Shown here one piece after another: positions 49,201 through 60,200 of a DNA stretch of 64,000 bases (its first letter is position 1; every line of letters begins with the position of its first letter). This DNA is from Pampus argenteus (Eukaryota > Chordata > Actinopteri > Scombriformes > Stromateidae): positions 7,483,501-7,547,500 of the forward strand of contig CM072871.1 of assembly GCA_036937835.1 (NCBI GenBank). The letters are read 5' to 3'. The notes beneath the pieces are model-generated. The model was not told the DNA's origin. It was given only the letters and a program-made list of their open reading frames with translations, and ran no database searches. The position numbers and the translations under genes are program-made.

Positions 49201-49633
49201 TCCCTCTCCCTCAGTGCTTTGTACCACTGTCGCTACTGTAATGGGCATTTCAGTAGGCATTGCCCACTCTTGCTTACATTTTAACAGACAAGTGCTTTTA
49301 CAATGCTTAAAATCCCTAGTTACTAGAAGCAGAACTTGAGTGTAGCATGTGTGTCTTTCATTTTTCTTTACTTATTGTGTTGGGTGTGGGGCAGCTGAAC
49401 TAAAAACCTGCTAATGTGTGAATTTCTTCTTGAAATTATGTTGTCTTAAAAAAACAAACTTGTCTTACATGACATCATACTGTTGGGTTAAAACTGTTTG
49501 TCAAACAGTCTGTTAAACAAAGTATTTCTCAATTTGCACTCTTTAACTTAAGATCACATTGTCATGTCTTTTGTTTTGTTGCAGAAATCAAATTGACTCT
49601 GATGCTAATTTTGCTTCTATCTCCCTACAGTGA
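46255..49633 (+). CDS. rps24: 40S ribosomal protein S24 (eS24)
   Basis: Structural protein of the small ribosomal subunit, needed for 18S rRNA maturation (the human gene is mutated in Diamond-Blackfan anaemia). Exon 1 holds only the ATG (46255-46257) before GTGAGT. Then 46899-46964, 47058-47267 and 48083-48196. With the final exon starting TGA (49631-49633) the product is 131 aa, ending AAGKK. The sequence NDTVTVRSRKFMTNRLLQRKQM...[56 protein letters not shown] is eS24 beyond doubt. Downstream alternative exons (3 nt at 48401, 21 nt at 49027) and an alternative acceptor (49585) would change only the last one to few residues. An ATG-only first exon is typical of vertebrate RPS24. Confidence 0.98.
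47420..47605. repeat. Degenerate fish MITE-like copy in rps24 intron 3
   Basis: Contains 'aaaatgattgagaaatcggtg' and 'aaaatagtcgttagttgcatc', related to the repeat at about 4675-4940, whose end reads gactaatcgttgcagct. It is diverged and its boundaries are uncertain. Confidence 0.4.
48401..48403 (+). other. rps24: Candidate 3-nt microexon (AAG, Lys) of rps24
   Basis: AAG is flanked by a tag acceptor behind a pyrimidine-rich tract (about 48270-48380) and a strong donor gtaaat. It is frame-neutral and would add one lysine to the C-terminus. As I recall, mammalian RPS24 has alternatively spliced mini-exons at this place, including one of 3 nt, so this is a likely conserved counterpart. Confidence 0.6.
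49027..49047 (+). other. rps24: Candidate 21-nt alternative exon of rps24 with in-exon stop
   Basis: Preceded by a strong pyrimidine tract and ttttgcag, and followed by cag|gtatag. Read in frame from exon 4 it gives Lys then TGA, so the protein would end in three lysines. The stop is only 15 nt from the next junction, so nonsense-mediated decay would not be expected. This resembles the small alternative penultimate exon known in mammalian RPS24. Confidence 0.55.
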
Positions 49634-49689
49634 GCCCGGACAGCCAGGGATGGTCTCCGTGCTCAAGATGTTCTTGTATATTGTCATCA

Positions 49690-49695
49690 AATAAA
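49690..49695 (+). terminator. rps24: rps24 polyadenylation signal
   Basis: AATAAA about 57 bases past the TGA at 49631-49633, followed by a T-rich downstream stretch. A short 3' UTR is typical of ribosomal protein genes. Confidence 0.85.
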
Positions 49696-50726
49696 GTTTG
49701 GAAAAAAAACCATCTTTTGTTTATGGGTGTATTTCTTTGAACCGTTTCCTGCTGTAATATTTTCTGTTCAGCTTGTTTTTTTTTCAGTTAGTAAGTGAAG
49801 ATAAATCTCTGCATAATTAATTTGTAAGGATTGTAGGGTGACTTCCATTACAAAGTACACAATATTCAGTGATCAATATTGTGATTCAGATTTGACTTAA
49901 AATGCACAAATGTAAACTTCAGTGTTGGTGACATCCAGTGGCTTTGTGATGACATTACAAAGGAGCCAAATAATTCATCTGCCACTGATTGACTATTTTA
50001 ACTCAGCTTGGTGAAATTTACTTCCTCCTCGTGCTTGAATTGATATTTTTATTTAAAAATTTCAGAACTTAAAATATGTGCTGACCATTCGACGCGTTTC
50101 AATCTGTACTTTATACTTTTAGCTGTAGTAACCCAAATGGCCACATGAGGACTCCCTTCATTAAAGGAAATGTCAGACTAGTAATACACAGTTAAGTATA
50201 TACACAGAAGTATTTTCATCATGAGAATACACCAATTCGTCCTGGAGGCAAAACCCCTAATGAATAAATTGTACTAATACGCTGTTAGGCTGATCTGTGT
50301 GTGGACTTTTGCATTTTCCTGTTTACAAACACCGTTTGGAACAGAATAGATATCCCTCTTAGTGGTGTGACCTTTTCAGAAAATTTGCATAGAAATACCC
50401 TGAGAGTGTGTAAATGAAGTGATTAAAATGCCAGGGAATGGCCTGTTCTCAGGGTAACACCACCACCACCTCTCCTGCCTCTCAACATCTCCCTTTCTTT
50501 TACAGATATCAGTATTTCCTCATGTCAGGGCTGCAGGAGTCTGTTTTTTTGGCAGGAGAAATGTTATTTCCTATAAGAAGCCAAAGAGGAAGGCAACATA
50601 ATGGAAAATGTGGCTCTTAATACATTAATATTTTTTATTTAAATAGCATATAACAAGAAAATAAAATTTGCCATGCACTGAAATGCTAAAAAACAATAAT
50701 CTGCAATGACCTTCACCTTCCTGCAG

Positions 50727-50762
50727 GTAACATCTTGGACAAGATGTTGGACAAGATGTTAC
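50727..50762. repeat. Short inverted/tandem motif (GTAACATCTTG / CAAGATGTTAC)
   Basis: An 11-bp arm GTAACATCTTG is matched by CAAGATGTTAC at the right end, with an extra tandem copy of GACAAGATGTTG between them. Two alternative hairpins are possible. No known family. Confidence 0.6.
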
Positions 50763-52361
50763 CCAGAGTGCAACACCAGCATATTGAGGACTGCACTTTA
50801 ATACTATATGTTATACATATTAGACATAATTGTCTTCAGCCCTGCCATTTGACATATTTTCATGCCTCCACAAAGTCTTGAATGTAGGCCAGGCATTTCT
50901 CTACTCTAGTGCTCAGTGCTTACACAACCAGGCAAAAAGGGAAAAACAGTAGCTTGGAGGCACTTCCATTGACACATTTTGAGTCATGGGCTCTTCTTTC
51001 CCAGTAGAAAGGCCTATATATACACACCCAGTATCCCCTGTAGGCTTCTCTTCAATCGATGCCAGTCGACCAAGCTTAAACACTTGACAGTTTATCAAGA
51101 TAATTTAGAGTCCAACCAACACAACAACAGAAATGTTACTGTATGAAGACTCCATTAATAAAGTGGACAGTGATGTGGTGTAAAAGTAAATATATTAATC
51201 AGATATATAATATAAAATCCTTACATGCTGATGAAGTATTCTATTCCTTTTTTTTTCTTCTCAATAGAATCCTAAATCTACCATGACCCAGAAAATAGCA
51301 GGCAGATTCATTTATCTCGGCTAAAGTGTGAGTTATAGTGCCACCGCAGCGGATGAGAGTGGGTGCATAGGTGTGGAGGGGGCAAGGAAAGACAGTCGGT
51401 AGGGTCTCTCACGGCTGTGTGGAGCTCTACTGGCGTGTGTGGTTGTGGGAGGTTTGACATAAGTGGAGCTTTCAACCTAGGGACTGGTAACAGATGGTGT
51501 TGGGAAATTAAGCTCCTCTCTCCACAGCCCTGTTGGTCCGTCCCAGGAGTCTCTGCCCCTCTGTCTTTGTCTCTCTTTCTTCTTGCAGCCTCTGTTTTCA
51601 GTGTCTCTCGCTCATTCTTCTTGCTCCTGTTTCTTATCTGCTCCCCCACCACCACCACCTTCTTTATTTCAGTTGTTGGACGAGTTAAATCAGTTTCCCT
51701 TCCCTTCTTCTCCTGTGGGTTTTTTTTTTTTTTGGAAAAGAGGATTTCATTCGCAAGGCTAGCGCAATATAAAAGGATACAATAGAGAGTGTCACATGAA
51801 GAAATGAACTAAAATGATAAAAAAAAAAGATGGCTGGTATGTTTACAGGCACGATGTAAGGCAGTCTCAGCATCAGGAGTCTCTGTCCAGACCTCTCTAG
51901 GGACCCCCACATATACCACATACACCCTGATAAAGAACTACATTCATCTTTCCTTTCCTTCAGGGCAAGAAAGTGTTTTGTAATGAGAACAGGCCTCTTC
52001 CTGCTTGTACGACAAAAGTGCTCTGCAGTCAGGTTTATGATAGATGGTTCTAAGGAACACATGTTTTTATCCTCACAACAGGTGCACTTTTAATAGTCCA
52101 TCTCTGTCTCCATGCTGGGAGTTGGGTTGTGGTGTGATACTTCACTGTGTGTTTTGGCCATGCACATCCACGCAGATATATCGACGACTGCACGTAAGCC
52201 GATTTTCACAAACAATAATGTCCTCGCTGTTTTCAGTCCATTAATGAGTAACAATATGCCTCTATAAAACTGCATATCATACAATGGTTTAGTTTAATTT
52301 TATATTTTATGCTCTACCGGTACATTTATCATTACCGTGATTGCCTGTGTTTGTTTTGCAG

Positions 52362-53136
52362 CCATCACCTACTAACTGTACGACACTGTGAACATTTTTG
52401 CAAGGGGCAACTCGGTTGCTGTAAAGTGTGGCCGGGCGTTTCGAGGATGCTATGCATCTTAATGAGGTATGTCTCTCTTGTTGGCCTCAGCAGGGGAATC
52501 ATCACAGCTCATTTTGCAGTCCTGCAGTGTCCTATCAGCTTTGGCAGCCTGCACTAAGTTCACTCCATCTGCCAGTTGCTAGGTGCTGATATATAAAATG
52601 ATCTGTGCCTTGGTAGCCCCTGAGCACCAGGCAAGTGATTTGCTATTGAGGACAAACTGTGTTTTGTGAATCCTAATTATCCTCTTTGCATCACCGACCT
52701 GACATGGTATCCCTTTCTGGAAGCAGCAGAGCAGAAAAAACCCCACAGAGACTACAGCAAACTACCTTTGCCCAAACAGACAGAGTTACCATAGACTTAC
52801 TGTACAGTAATGCAATAATGGGATTTTCCATCAACCCATTTTCCCAGGTTCAGCAAGAGGTCAAAAAAATGATACCCGCTGTCTAATTCTGGCACTCTAA
52901 TCTATGTGTACATGTTAAAAATCACTTCTTGGATTTAATCATGTGAGTGTGTGAATGTGAGTGAATGTGTGTGTTGAAACCATTCTGTGATCTTTTTTTT
53001 TTTCAGACTTCGAACAAGCTGTCTGAGGCTCCGAGGACATCGGGACAGTGTAAAAGCGTGTCAGCTCCACCTGCCTTCTCACCACACAGCTACATCCTCA
53101 GGAGTTCTGTTCGTTTTTGTTAGCATAGAAGGATAA
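52362..53136 (+). other. Exon-like pair, candidate unannotated transcript
   Basis: Segment 52362-52466 has a good acceptor (tttgttttgcag) and a consensus donor (gag|gtatgt). Segment 53007 onward has a strong acceptor (poly-T then cag). Spliced together, one frame stays open for 77 codons to a TAA at 53134-53136 and has a cluster of cysteines (HCEHFC, then GCCKVW). I recognise no family. It could be a lncRNA, the 3' end of an upstream small secreted protein gene, or chance. No upstream start exon or poly(A) signal was placed. Confidence 0.2.
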
Positions 53137-53328
53137 GTCTGTAAGAAAATGGGGAGTGAGAGAAATAATGTGCAGGGCTGGAGAAGAGGACAGAGAAAAG
53201 AGCAAGGCTGAAGGGGAAGGGGAGGTAAAGGAGGGGGAGAATTGGGTGTAATAATGAGAAAGGGCAGCAGATGTGAGTGACAGTATGATGGAATGCTCTG
53301 TGTGATAGCCATGCTGCAGAGTGTGTGA

Positions 53329-53362
<34 letters not shown>

Positions 53363-53364
<2 letters not shown>

Positions 53365-53611
53365 TCCAGGTATTCCACACATTGATTTTAAGGTTAAGAC
53401 TTGGTTTAAAGTTTAGGAAAGCTGTTAAGGTTAGAGAAGGGGGTAGGGTTATGGTTATGGTTAAGGTTAGCATAAGTGTGTGTGTGTGTGTGTGTGTGTG
53501 ATCCAGGTATTCCACACATTGATTTTAAGGTTAAGACTTGGTTTAAAGTTTAGGAAAGCTGTTAAGGTTAGAGAAGGGGGTAGGGTTATGGTTATGGTTA
53601 AGGTTAGCATA
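53363..53611 (+). repeat. 137-bp tandem duplication with telomere-like motifs and TG linkers
   Basis: A unit beginning gatccaggtattccacacat and ending ggttatggttaaggttagca occurs at 53363 and again at 53500. The two non-TG parts (about 110 bp) appear identical base for base. Each is followed by a (TG)n tract. Within the unit are TTAGG/TAGGG variants (gggtagggttatggttatgg), like degenerate vertebrate telomere repeats. Confidence 0.9.
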
Positions 53612-53612
53612 A

Positions 53613-53669
<57 letters not shown>

Positions 53670-53976
53670 CTTCAAGGAATCATGTGTTATGTGCATGTGT
53701 CCTTGGGTTTTAGAGAAAGGATACTTGATATAGGCTCATCAGGATTGTGCAAAAATATGGTTTCCAGGTAATTCACTATATGCTCCATCAATTTACTAAT
53801 TAAATTGAATTCTACCATAATACTATATTAAGCAGCATTACCACCCTCTCTTTGTAATATGTTGAGATTTATTCATGATGCTAACGTTGCTATTAACTGT
53901 GATTACTGGCTTCTTATTTGCCTTCTTGCTGAGATTTACATGAGACAATTGATACTGTGTCTGTAGCCAGCAGCCG

Positions 53977-54055
53977 CATAGCTTAGCTTATTTTAGCACA
54001 AAGACTGGAAACAGCTAGCCACCTACTAGCACTTCCAGTCTTTGTGCTAAGCTGG
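53977..54055. repeat. Fish interspersed repeat fragment with an 18-bp perfect inverted repeat
   Basis: TTAGCACAAAGACTGGAA (53993-54010) is exactly reverse-complemented at 54033-54050. 'agcacaaagactggaaacagctagcc' is a phrase I recognise from a widespread teleost repeat. The hairpin probably arose from two opposed copies or an internal inversion. Confidence 0.6.
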
Positions 54056-56978
54056 AGTTAAGTTAAAAGTGCTACTGATATTCTCATTGACTTCTCATCA
54101 AGGAAGTGTTGTTTTTTTTTTCCAAATTGTCAAACTATTCCTGTATGTATCTTGGTCTTACTCTTATTGTTGAGCATTCATTTCTATGAATCCAATAGGG
54201 ATGCAAAGAGGAACAAAATATGAAAAGCAAAGAGAAATGACGTCCCAGGAATCCAAATAGTTTCTAATTTATCCTTATCCCAGGGACATTAACTGGATAT
54301 GGACAAATGTATAGATTAAATTAATGAACAAAATCCCCTCTTGAGCCAAAAGACCAGTCTAGTTTTCTTCAATCAATGAAGCAAATTTGTTTTTAGGGAC
54401 TTAACACTGCATCATGCAGCTTCCAACGTACCGATATGACTCTGGTACATGGTTTTCCAATAGCAGTCTAAAACCAAATTGTCTCAGTCCCTCGTGAGTG
54501 CAGAGGCAGTTTATTATAGTTGCTCTAGATCATCGGAGAACACAGTCAAATTGTAACAGGCTTCATTCGTAGTAAGGATGAGGGACACTGTTGTGTTTAG
54601 ACTGCACATAGCACTTGGCTTGTCTGTGTGGCTGAGTTATTTAGTCATTTTTCAGCCCTGTGCACATTCCTCCACTCATTGGTATTCCTGTTCATATTAC
54701 ACTCTTCAATCAGCAGCAGAGAAGCTCTGATTAATGGAAACAGTGAGAGCAATCTCCCAGTGATTCATTAAACAGAACTGGCATGAATAAAAAGGAAGAT
54801 TTGCTCATATTGCCTCTCAGATTCCATAATATGTTCTGTCGCTGGAGGAATCTATAATTCATGGTGTTGTTAGTGGCTCTCAGCATGTCCACATACAGTA
54901 CATAGAGCAATATAAAATGAGTGGGAAAAAGTCAAATTAGTTGGAATAATTGATGCTCTGTGTTTAAGGTTGAGACTCTTGATTTACTCTCCAGTCTTTT
55001 AACACTTGGCCATGAAATTATAATGTAATAGATCTTATTATTGCTGTGTGAGTGATCATCTCAACAGTGGTACATTTAGCTGTAATTCATAGCATTGACA
55101 TGTCTAGATATGTCTAGGTGTTGTTGATTGTTTGATCACCCTTTTTATAGTTCTGCATGCTGCCTAATGTTATTCATGGTTGTATGGGTTACTGGGTTCC
55201 CTAATTTAACTGACAATACAAGACCAGTATCAGCATGATTTTAGCTTTTACAACATTGCATTACTTTGTTGTTTTGTTCACAATGACATAAGTGTAGACT
55301 ATTAATGCTAAAATAATAAGGCAAACTATTTCCACAGCTTAGATAGTAATAGTTTGATCTATTTTGTTGTCTAAATCATATCCAGCTAACATTTTTATAT
55401 CTATAAGACTTCCAATGACTACCTTACCAAGCAGCGTTACACACCACAAGGCAAGAAATCCTTAGTCTTATTTGTGTGCATATAAAGGCCGGGTCAAAAA
55501 AGGTTTGAAAACGTAGGCTTGCAAACTGATTTGGAAGCCAAAAGAGACGTCCTCTTAGCCCGAGCCATTGCCACTAGACAAAACTCATCTCCAGAAAATC
55601 ACCTTAGTGCTCCCATCCAGCATATTATCTCGGATTGATTTCTATCAAACATTACCCCTGCAAATGTGCATGAACGTGGGCCATCAGGCGACTGTCATTA
55701 CTGCTGCTCATTTGCGAGGTAAGAAACGATCGGATGTGACAAGGGCAGAATTAGCTTTGTGCTGGCTCTCCATCACTCTCATCCTAAACTGCTGCTGGGT
55801 GGGGGAGCATGATTAAAAGGATATATAATTCCACCCTGCACATTACAGACCCTGTGCCCCACTTTCCCTCCCACCTATGCTATAGAGCACACAAAGGCCA
55901 CAGCCCTGGCTGCTCTACTGTAGTACATGATGCTGTGATGGAAGCCTACCCTATTTCTGCTGCCTTTCTCCTTTAAGGCGATTGCTGATGTGAGAGATAA
56001 AATGGGTGAAAGCATCTAGGTGGAAAGCCAATCATATAGAGATCCTCTGTGCTGCTTTTTCATTAAAGTATACCTACATGAAATGAATGTAGCTGCCAGT
56101 GTAACTGAGCTGAGGCCATGTTTCTTTACACTGGCTCTATAGTGATGCCTTTTGCACTGAGCGGCCTGCTGTCTCATTGAGCTGTGTTAAAAATCAATAG
56201 GCTTTGACCTTACCTCTGTCAGAGGCTGTGTTGAAGACCCCATCAGGACACACTTTGTCCTCCACTGTCTCAATACAAGCAATTGTCGACTACTAAAGGT
56301 GGCAGTTGAGTGATTGTGGATAAAATATTTTAGCCAGTATCACCAAAATTACAGCAGTTAACCTGTAAAACATTGGTGTTGCATAAAATCAGAATGTTAA
56401 TATTGTCATTGTTAGCATGCTGATTTTATTATTTATTTAAAGCAAAGCAAAGCATTGCCAAAGTACAGCCTCACAGAGCTGCTAGTGTTGCTGCAGACTG
56501 CAGATTTTAATAGTCGCATCAATGACAACTCGTTGACAACTACGTTGCAAAATATTGCAGCAGCAGTCATAGTAGTCATGAAACCTCTAAAGCCTTCATG
56601 AACCACAGTGTTCAGTGTAAGTACATTTAATCAAGACACACAAATCCATATAGGCCCCATGTCTGTCACAACTTCAACACAGATGTCAACACACTGGATG
56701 TGTTTGACATCCTTGGGGTGATAAGAATGACTGTGTAAGGCCTTAATTGTGAAAAATACTAGCAAAAGGGGGTTTATTCTTGGTTGCAATACATGCAAGT
56801 AATGCATTTACACTTAATCCACATAATTACCTTCTACATAAGTGAAATGGATGGACCTAAATACAATGAAGACCTACAACTAAATGATTTTAAGGATTTG
56901 AATAGGTTAACAATCTAACACCATAGTTCCCTATGGGACTGTGTCTACTGTAAAACCAGGTGAAACTGGGTCAGCTTC

Positions 56979-57034
56979 TAATCACATAAGGAGAAATCAC
57001 ACCTCGGAAAGAGTGATTTCTCCTCGTGTAAGTA
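56979..57034. other. Imperfect hairpin, 12-bp perfect core stem
   Basis: AGGAGAAATCAC (56989-57000) pairs perfectly with GTGATTTCTCCT (57013-57024) across a 12-nt loop, and the stem continues outward with a few mismatches. It is somewhat pre-miRNA-like in size but on the short side. No seed I recognise. Confidence 0.35.
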
Positions 57035-57205
57035 TTTCAAGTTGTGTAGATGGATTACGTGTTGAGAGGCCCATTAATAATTAAAAGGAACCCAGAATAT
57101 AAGATGCTCCCTGTTGTGCAGTCAACTGCACTGGCACAAAAAAAGAGCTGGGATAGAGAAAGGAGGAAGGAGGAATGGTGAGAGGTACTTATGAAATATG
57201 GATAC

Positions 57206-57222
57206 CAGAGAGAGAGAGAGAG
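57206..57222. repeat. (GA)n microsatellite
   Basis: Short GA repeat in the distal gene-free region; a second, longer one lies at about 59113-59138. Confidence 0.8.
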
Positions 57223-60200
57223 AGCAGTCCAGGAAAGTTAACTCATTAATTAGTTTAATGATGCAAGATAGAACTCACCTGGCATTTCCTCAGAAGCAGC
57301 ATGGATTTTTTAGATGTGAATTTTATGAGTAAAAATGATCTTTTTTCTTTCTTTCTTCTATTAGTCAGTAGTCTCTGAGCAATACAGTGTGTGATATACA
57401 TCTAGCACATGCTTCTCACTCTGTGGCATCATGCAAATGTAGGCAATGAGATCTTGCAGTAATTTTCTCCAAAGACCATCATATGTCTTAAATATCAATA
57501 CAAGGCTCATTATCATTCATTAAAGGACGTCCAATTACTTTAAGAACACCCCTCTGTGTGTTTGTTGGAGAAGTGGCATAAAATAGAGCACCTAGGTAAT
57601 CCCTAATGGCTGCTATAACGTATGCATGATTTCATGCCTGCTAGCGCAGCTATTCCAAGAGCAACAGCTATCGTAAGCGTCCCAGCGGTGCTCTGTTTTT
57701 TTTTCACCACTAAGATTCAACCCAGAATCTCAGACATTTGATGCAAAGACTTTACATAAAACCTGATCAAATAAAATGAAAAGAAATTGTGTCGTTAGTG
57801 TTGCCACGGTGGAGTTTATGTTTACCGCCAGGACAACATTCACTGAAAGGCATTGCGTTGCTTTGGGCCTTTATGTATCTGCTTTCTTAAATATTTCAGT
57901 GCCCTGAGAAAAATCCGGGAAAAAAGTGCAACATGATCTAAAAATGTGAACCTGTTCCATCATGAATATTTACCTTTGGACTTTTGTTGTATTAATTTGA
58001 AATGAGTGCATTATGAGATACTTGATTTACAGAGCTACCGACTGCAAGATTTTCAATGGTCTCTGCTGAAACTCAGGCCGCGATATTAAGATCTAACATC
58101 ACTCTGGACATAGGTCGGAGGAAAAAGCTGTTTTGTATTCCCTCTAGTCTCGGCTGAAGACCAGCATCATCCAAACTAGTGGGGAGAGTAGCACGCTATC
58201 AATGGGCTGACTGGCCGGCTGGCTCTGGCGTTCAGCTTCAAAGAATTGCCTGCAGGCATCGTTTCTAATATTGTCTCAGAGTCTGTGTTTTTCACAAAAC
58301 TACTGATGCATGAGTGGCCTGGAAAAACAGAGGGTGAAACATCAAAAGTGCTTTTGAAGTGTGGGGGTTTTGTCAGACCACAACTAAAACGTTTCCACCT
58401 GAATCCTGATTGGTGTACAACTAGCATCTGAAGGAGATGGACAATCTTTTTTTTTTTTGCAATCACGCCTCTGTCCAGATAATATTTAGACAGAATCAGT
58501 GTACAGATATATGCAGAGAATGTGCCACTTATTCTCAGCAACACAGTGAGTTAGCACTTTCTCTACACACGCTAACATAGCTGTACATAAGATGGGACAG
58601 AGCGACTCTTTTTTATCGCTGAGATGAACAGCTATGTTGGACTATGCCCAGTATGTGTCTGGCATGTTAATCCACAACCAAAATAACAGTATCAAAGTAA
58701 AGGATATGTCTTTTGTTTGTTTCTCACATACTACCCACATGCACGTAGCCTTATGTAACCCAGGGGCTGGGTGTTGCAAAGAGAATGATCCTCCATAGCG
58801 GATGTGTAAACAGCTGCAATGTCAATGCTGGGCGCGCTTTATCATCACAGCATAACACAAGACTTCGGGCATCTTTTATAGCAGAGCCAGTATGAGTGTA
58901 AGCAGGATTTGCATGGAAAATCACAGTGACCCATAGTTACTAAGACCTTATTCCAGTATGTGGTGAAATTCCCAGCATTGCATGTTTTTTTTCTATTTCC
59001 TCACATCATCATCATCATCACAGAGTTGAGTTGTATCCATAGATGTATTAAACCATGGCTTTGTGATTAAACTAACTGCAGCAAACCATTATTGTGTAGT
59101 GTAGCACTGACTGAGAGAGAGAGAGAGAGAGAGAGAGACACAAGTGTCAGCGCTGTACTCTTGGAATTGACTGGTCTGTCACGCTCCGGTTGACTTCCAT
59201 CTTTTATCCCCCTCAATCCCCGCCATGTTGTTTTCTGACTGTCACTTTAGATTGGTCTCACACTACACTAAGCCTCTGCTCATATCTAATTGGAAAGACG
59301 AGAGAGACCCATCTCCAGCCCCACGGAGTCTTCAAATGCATCTACTTAAGCACTTAGAAACTCATTAAACTCACCAGCACGCTCCTTTATCTCCACCTGA
59401 CATTTTCATATTGAGTACCGCAGTTAAGCATCAACATCATCATAGACGAACTGACCTGATGAGGGTCATTCATCCACCTGTGTCTATTGTTTGATGTATA
59501 AAATAAAATGTCCCCAAAGCTAACTCCATAACATTCAGGTTTTTTTCTCCCGAATTTGTTTCAGAAAAACGTGATCGGCCTGCACAGAGCTCCGACCTGA
59601 AAACCGACCCAAATAAGACAACTGTATATAGTTGAAAACCAGATGTTTCCCACTGTATTAAGTCACCCTAGATATATTGTTTGTCAGGTTATTTTATTTC
59701 AGGCCCTGGAGCACCTTTTATCCTTTATTTGTCATGTCACACAGGGGCGTACCCACACATGTGCCAACAGATGTAGAAATGGACACACACACACACACAC
59801 TCCATTCACACAAGAGGAGGCAGTTAGAGTCGGCTCTGCACACATTTGTCACTCTGGCAGACAGGCCTCCCATTCTCTGGGTTGGTGGCCTGGTTTCTGC
59901 ATGGGGACCGGGCATCTCCCCGCCTGTGCTGCCTAGTAACTGTCAGATGCAGACTGTGATTTATGCAAATTGGCAGGCAAGGGCTTGTGGGTCAGCCGCG
60001 TTATGTGTTAAGACCATCATCGGGACAGTGTACAAAGGCAAGTCAACAGAAGCAGTCATGCTGCATATCTAACCAGGAGTGGATACCACTAGCAAGTGTA
60101 GAAACTGATTCATAAATGAAATTATGTATGAAACTACATTTTTGAGAGTGATACTAGATAATAAATTATGCTGGAATTATTCATAGGGAAAGGTCAAGTC

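Noticed and set aside
52176..52193. 18-nt microexon-like stretch between cag and gtaagc
   Set aside because: Weak upstream tract and no flanking coding exons to join; easily explained by chance.
53079..53515. Overlapping frames with poly-(HT) stretches
   Set aside because: Translation of (CA)n microsatellites, not genes.
55621..55718. Exon-like segment ending gag|gtaaga
   Set aside because: The acceptor lacks a proper pyrimidine tract, and the reading frame shows no family resemblance or partner exon.
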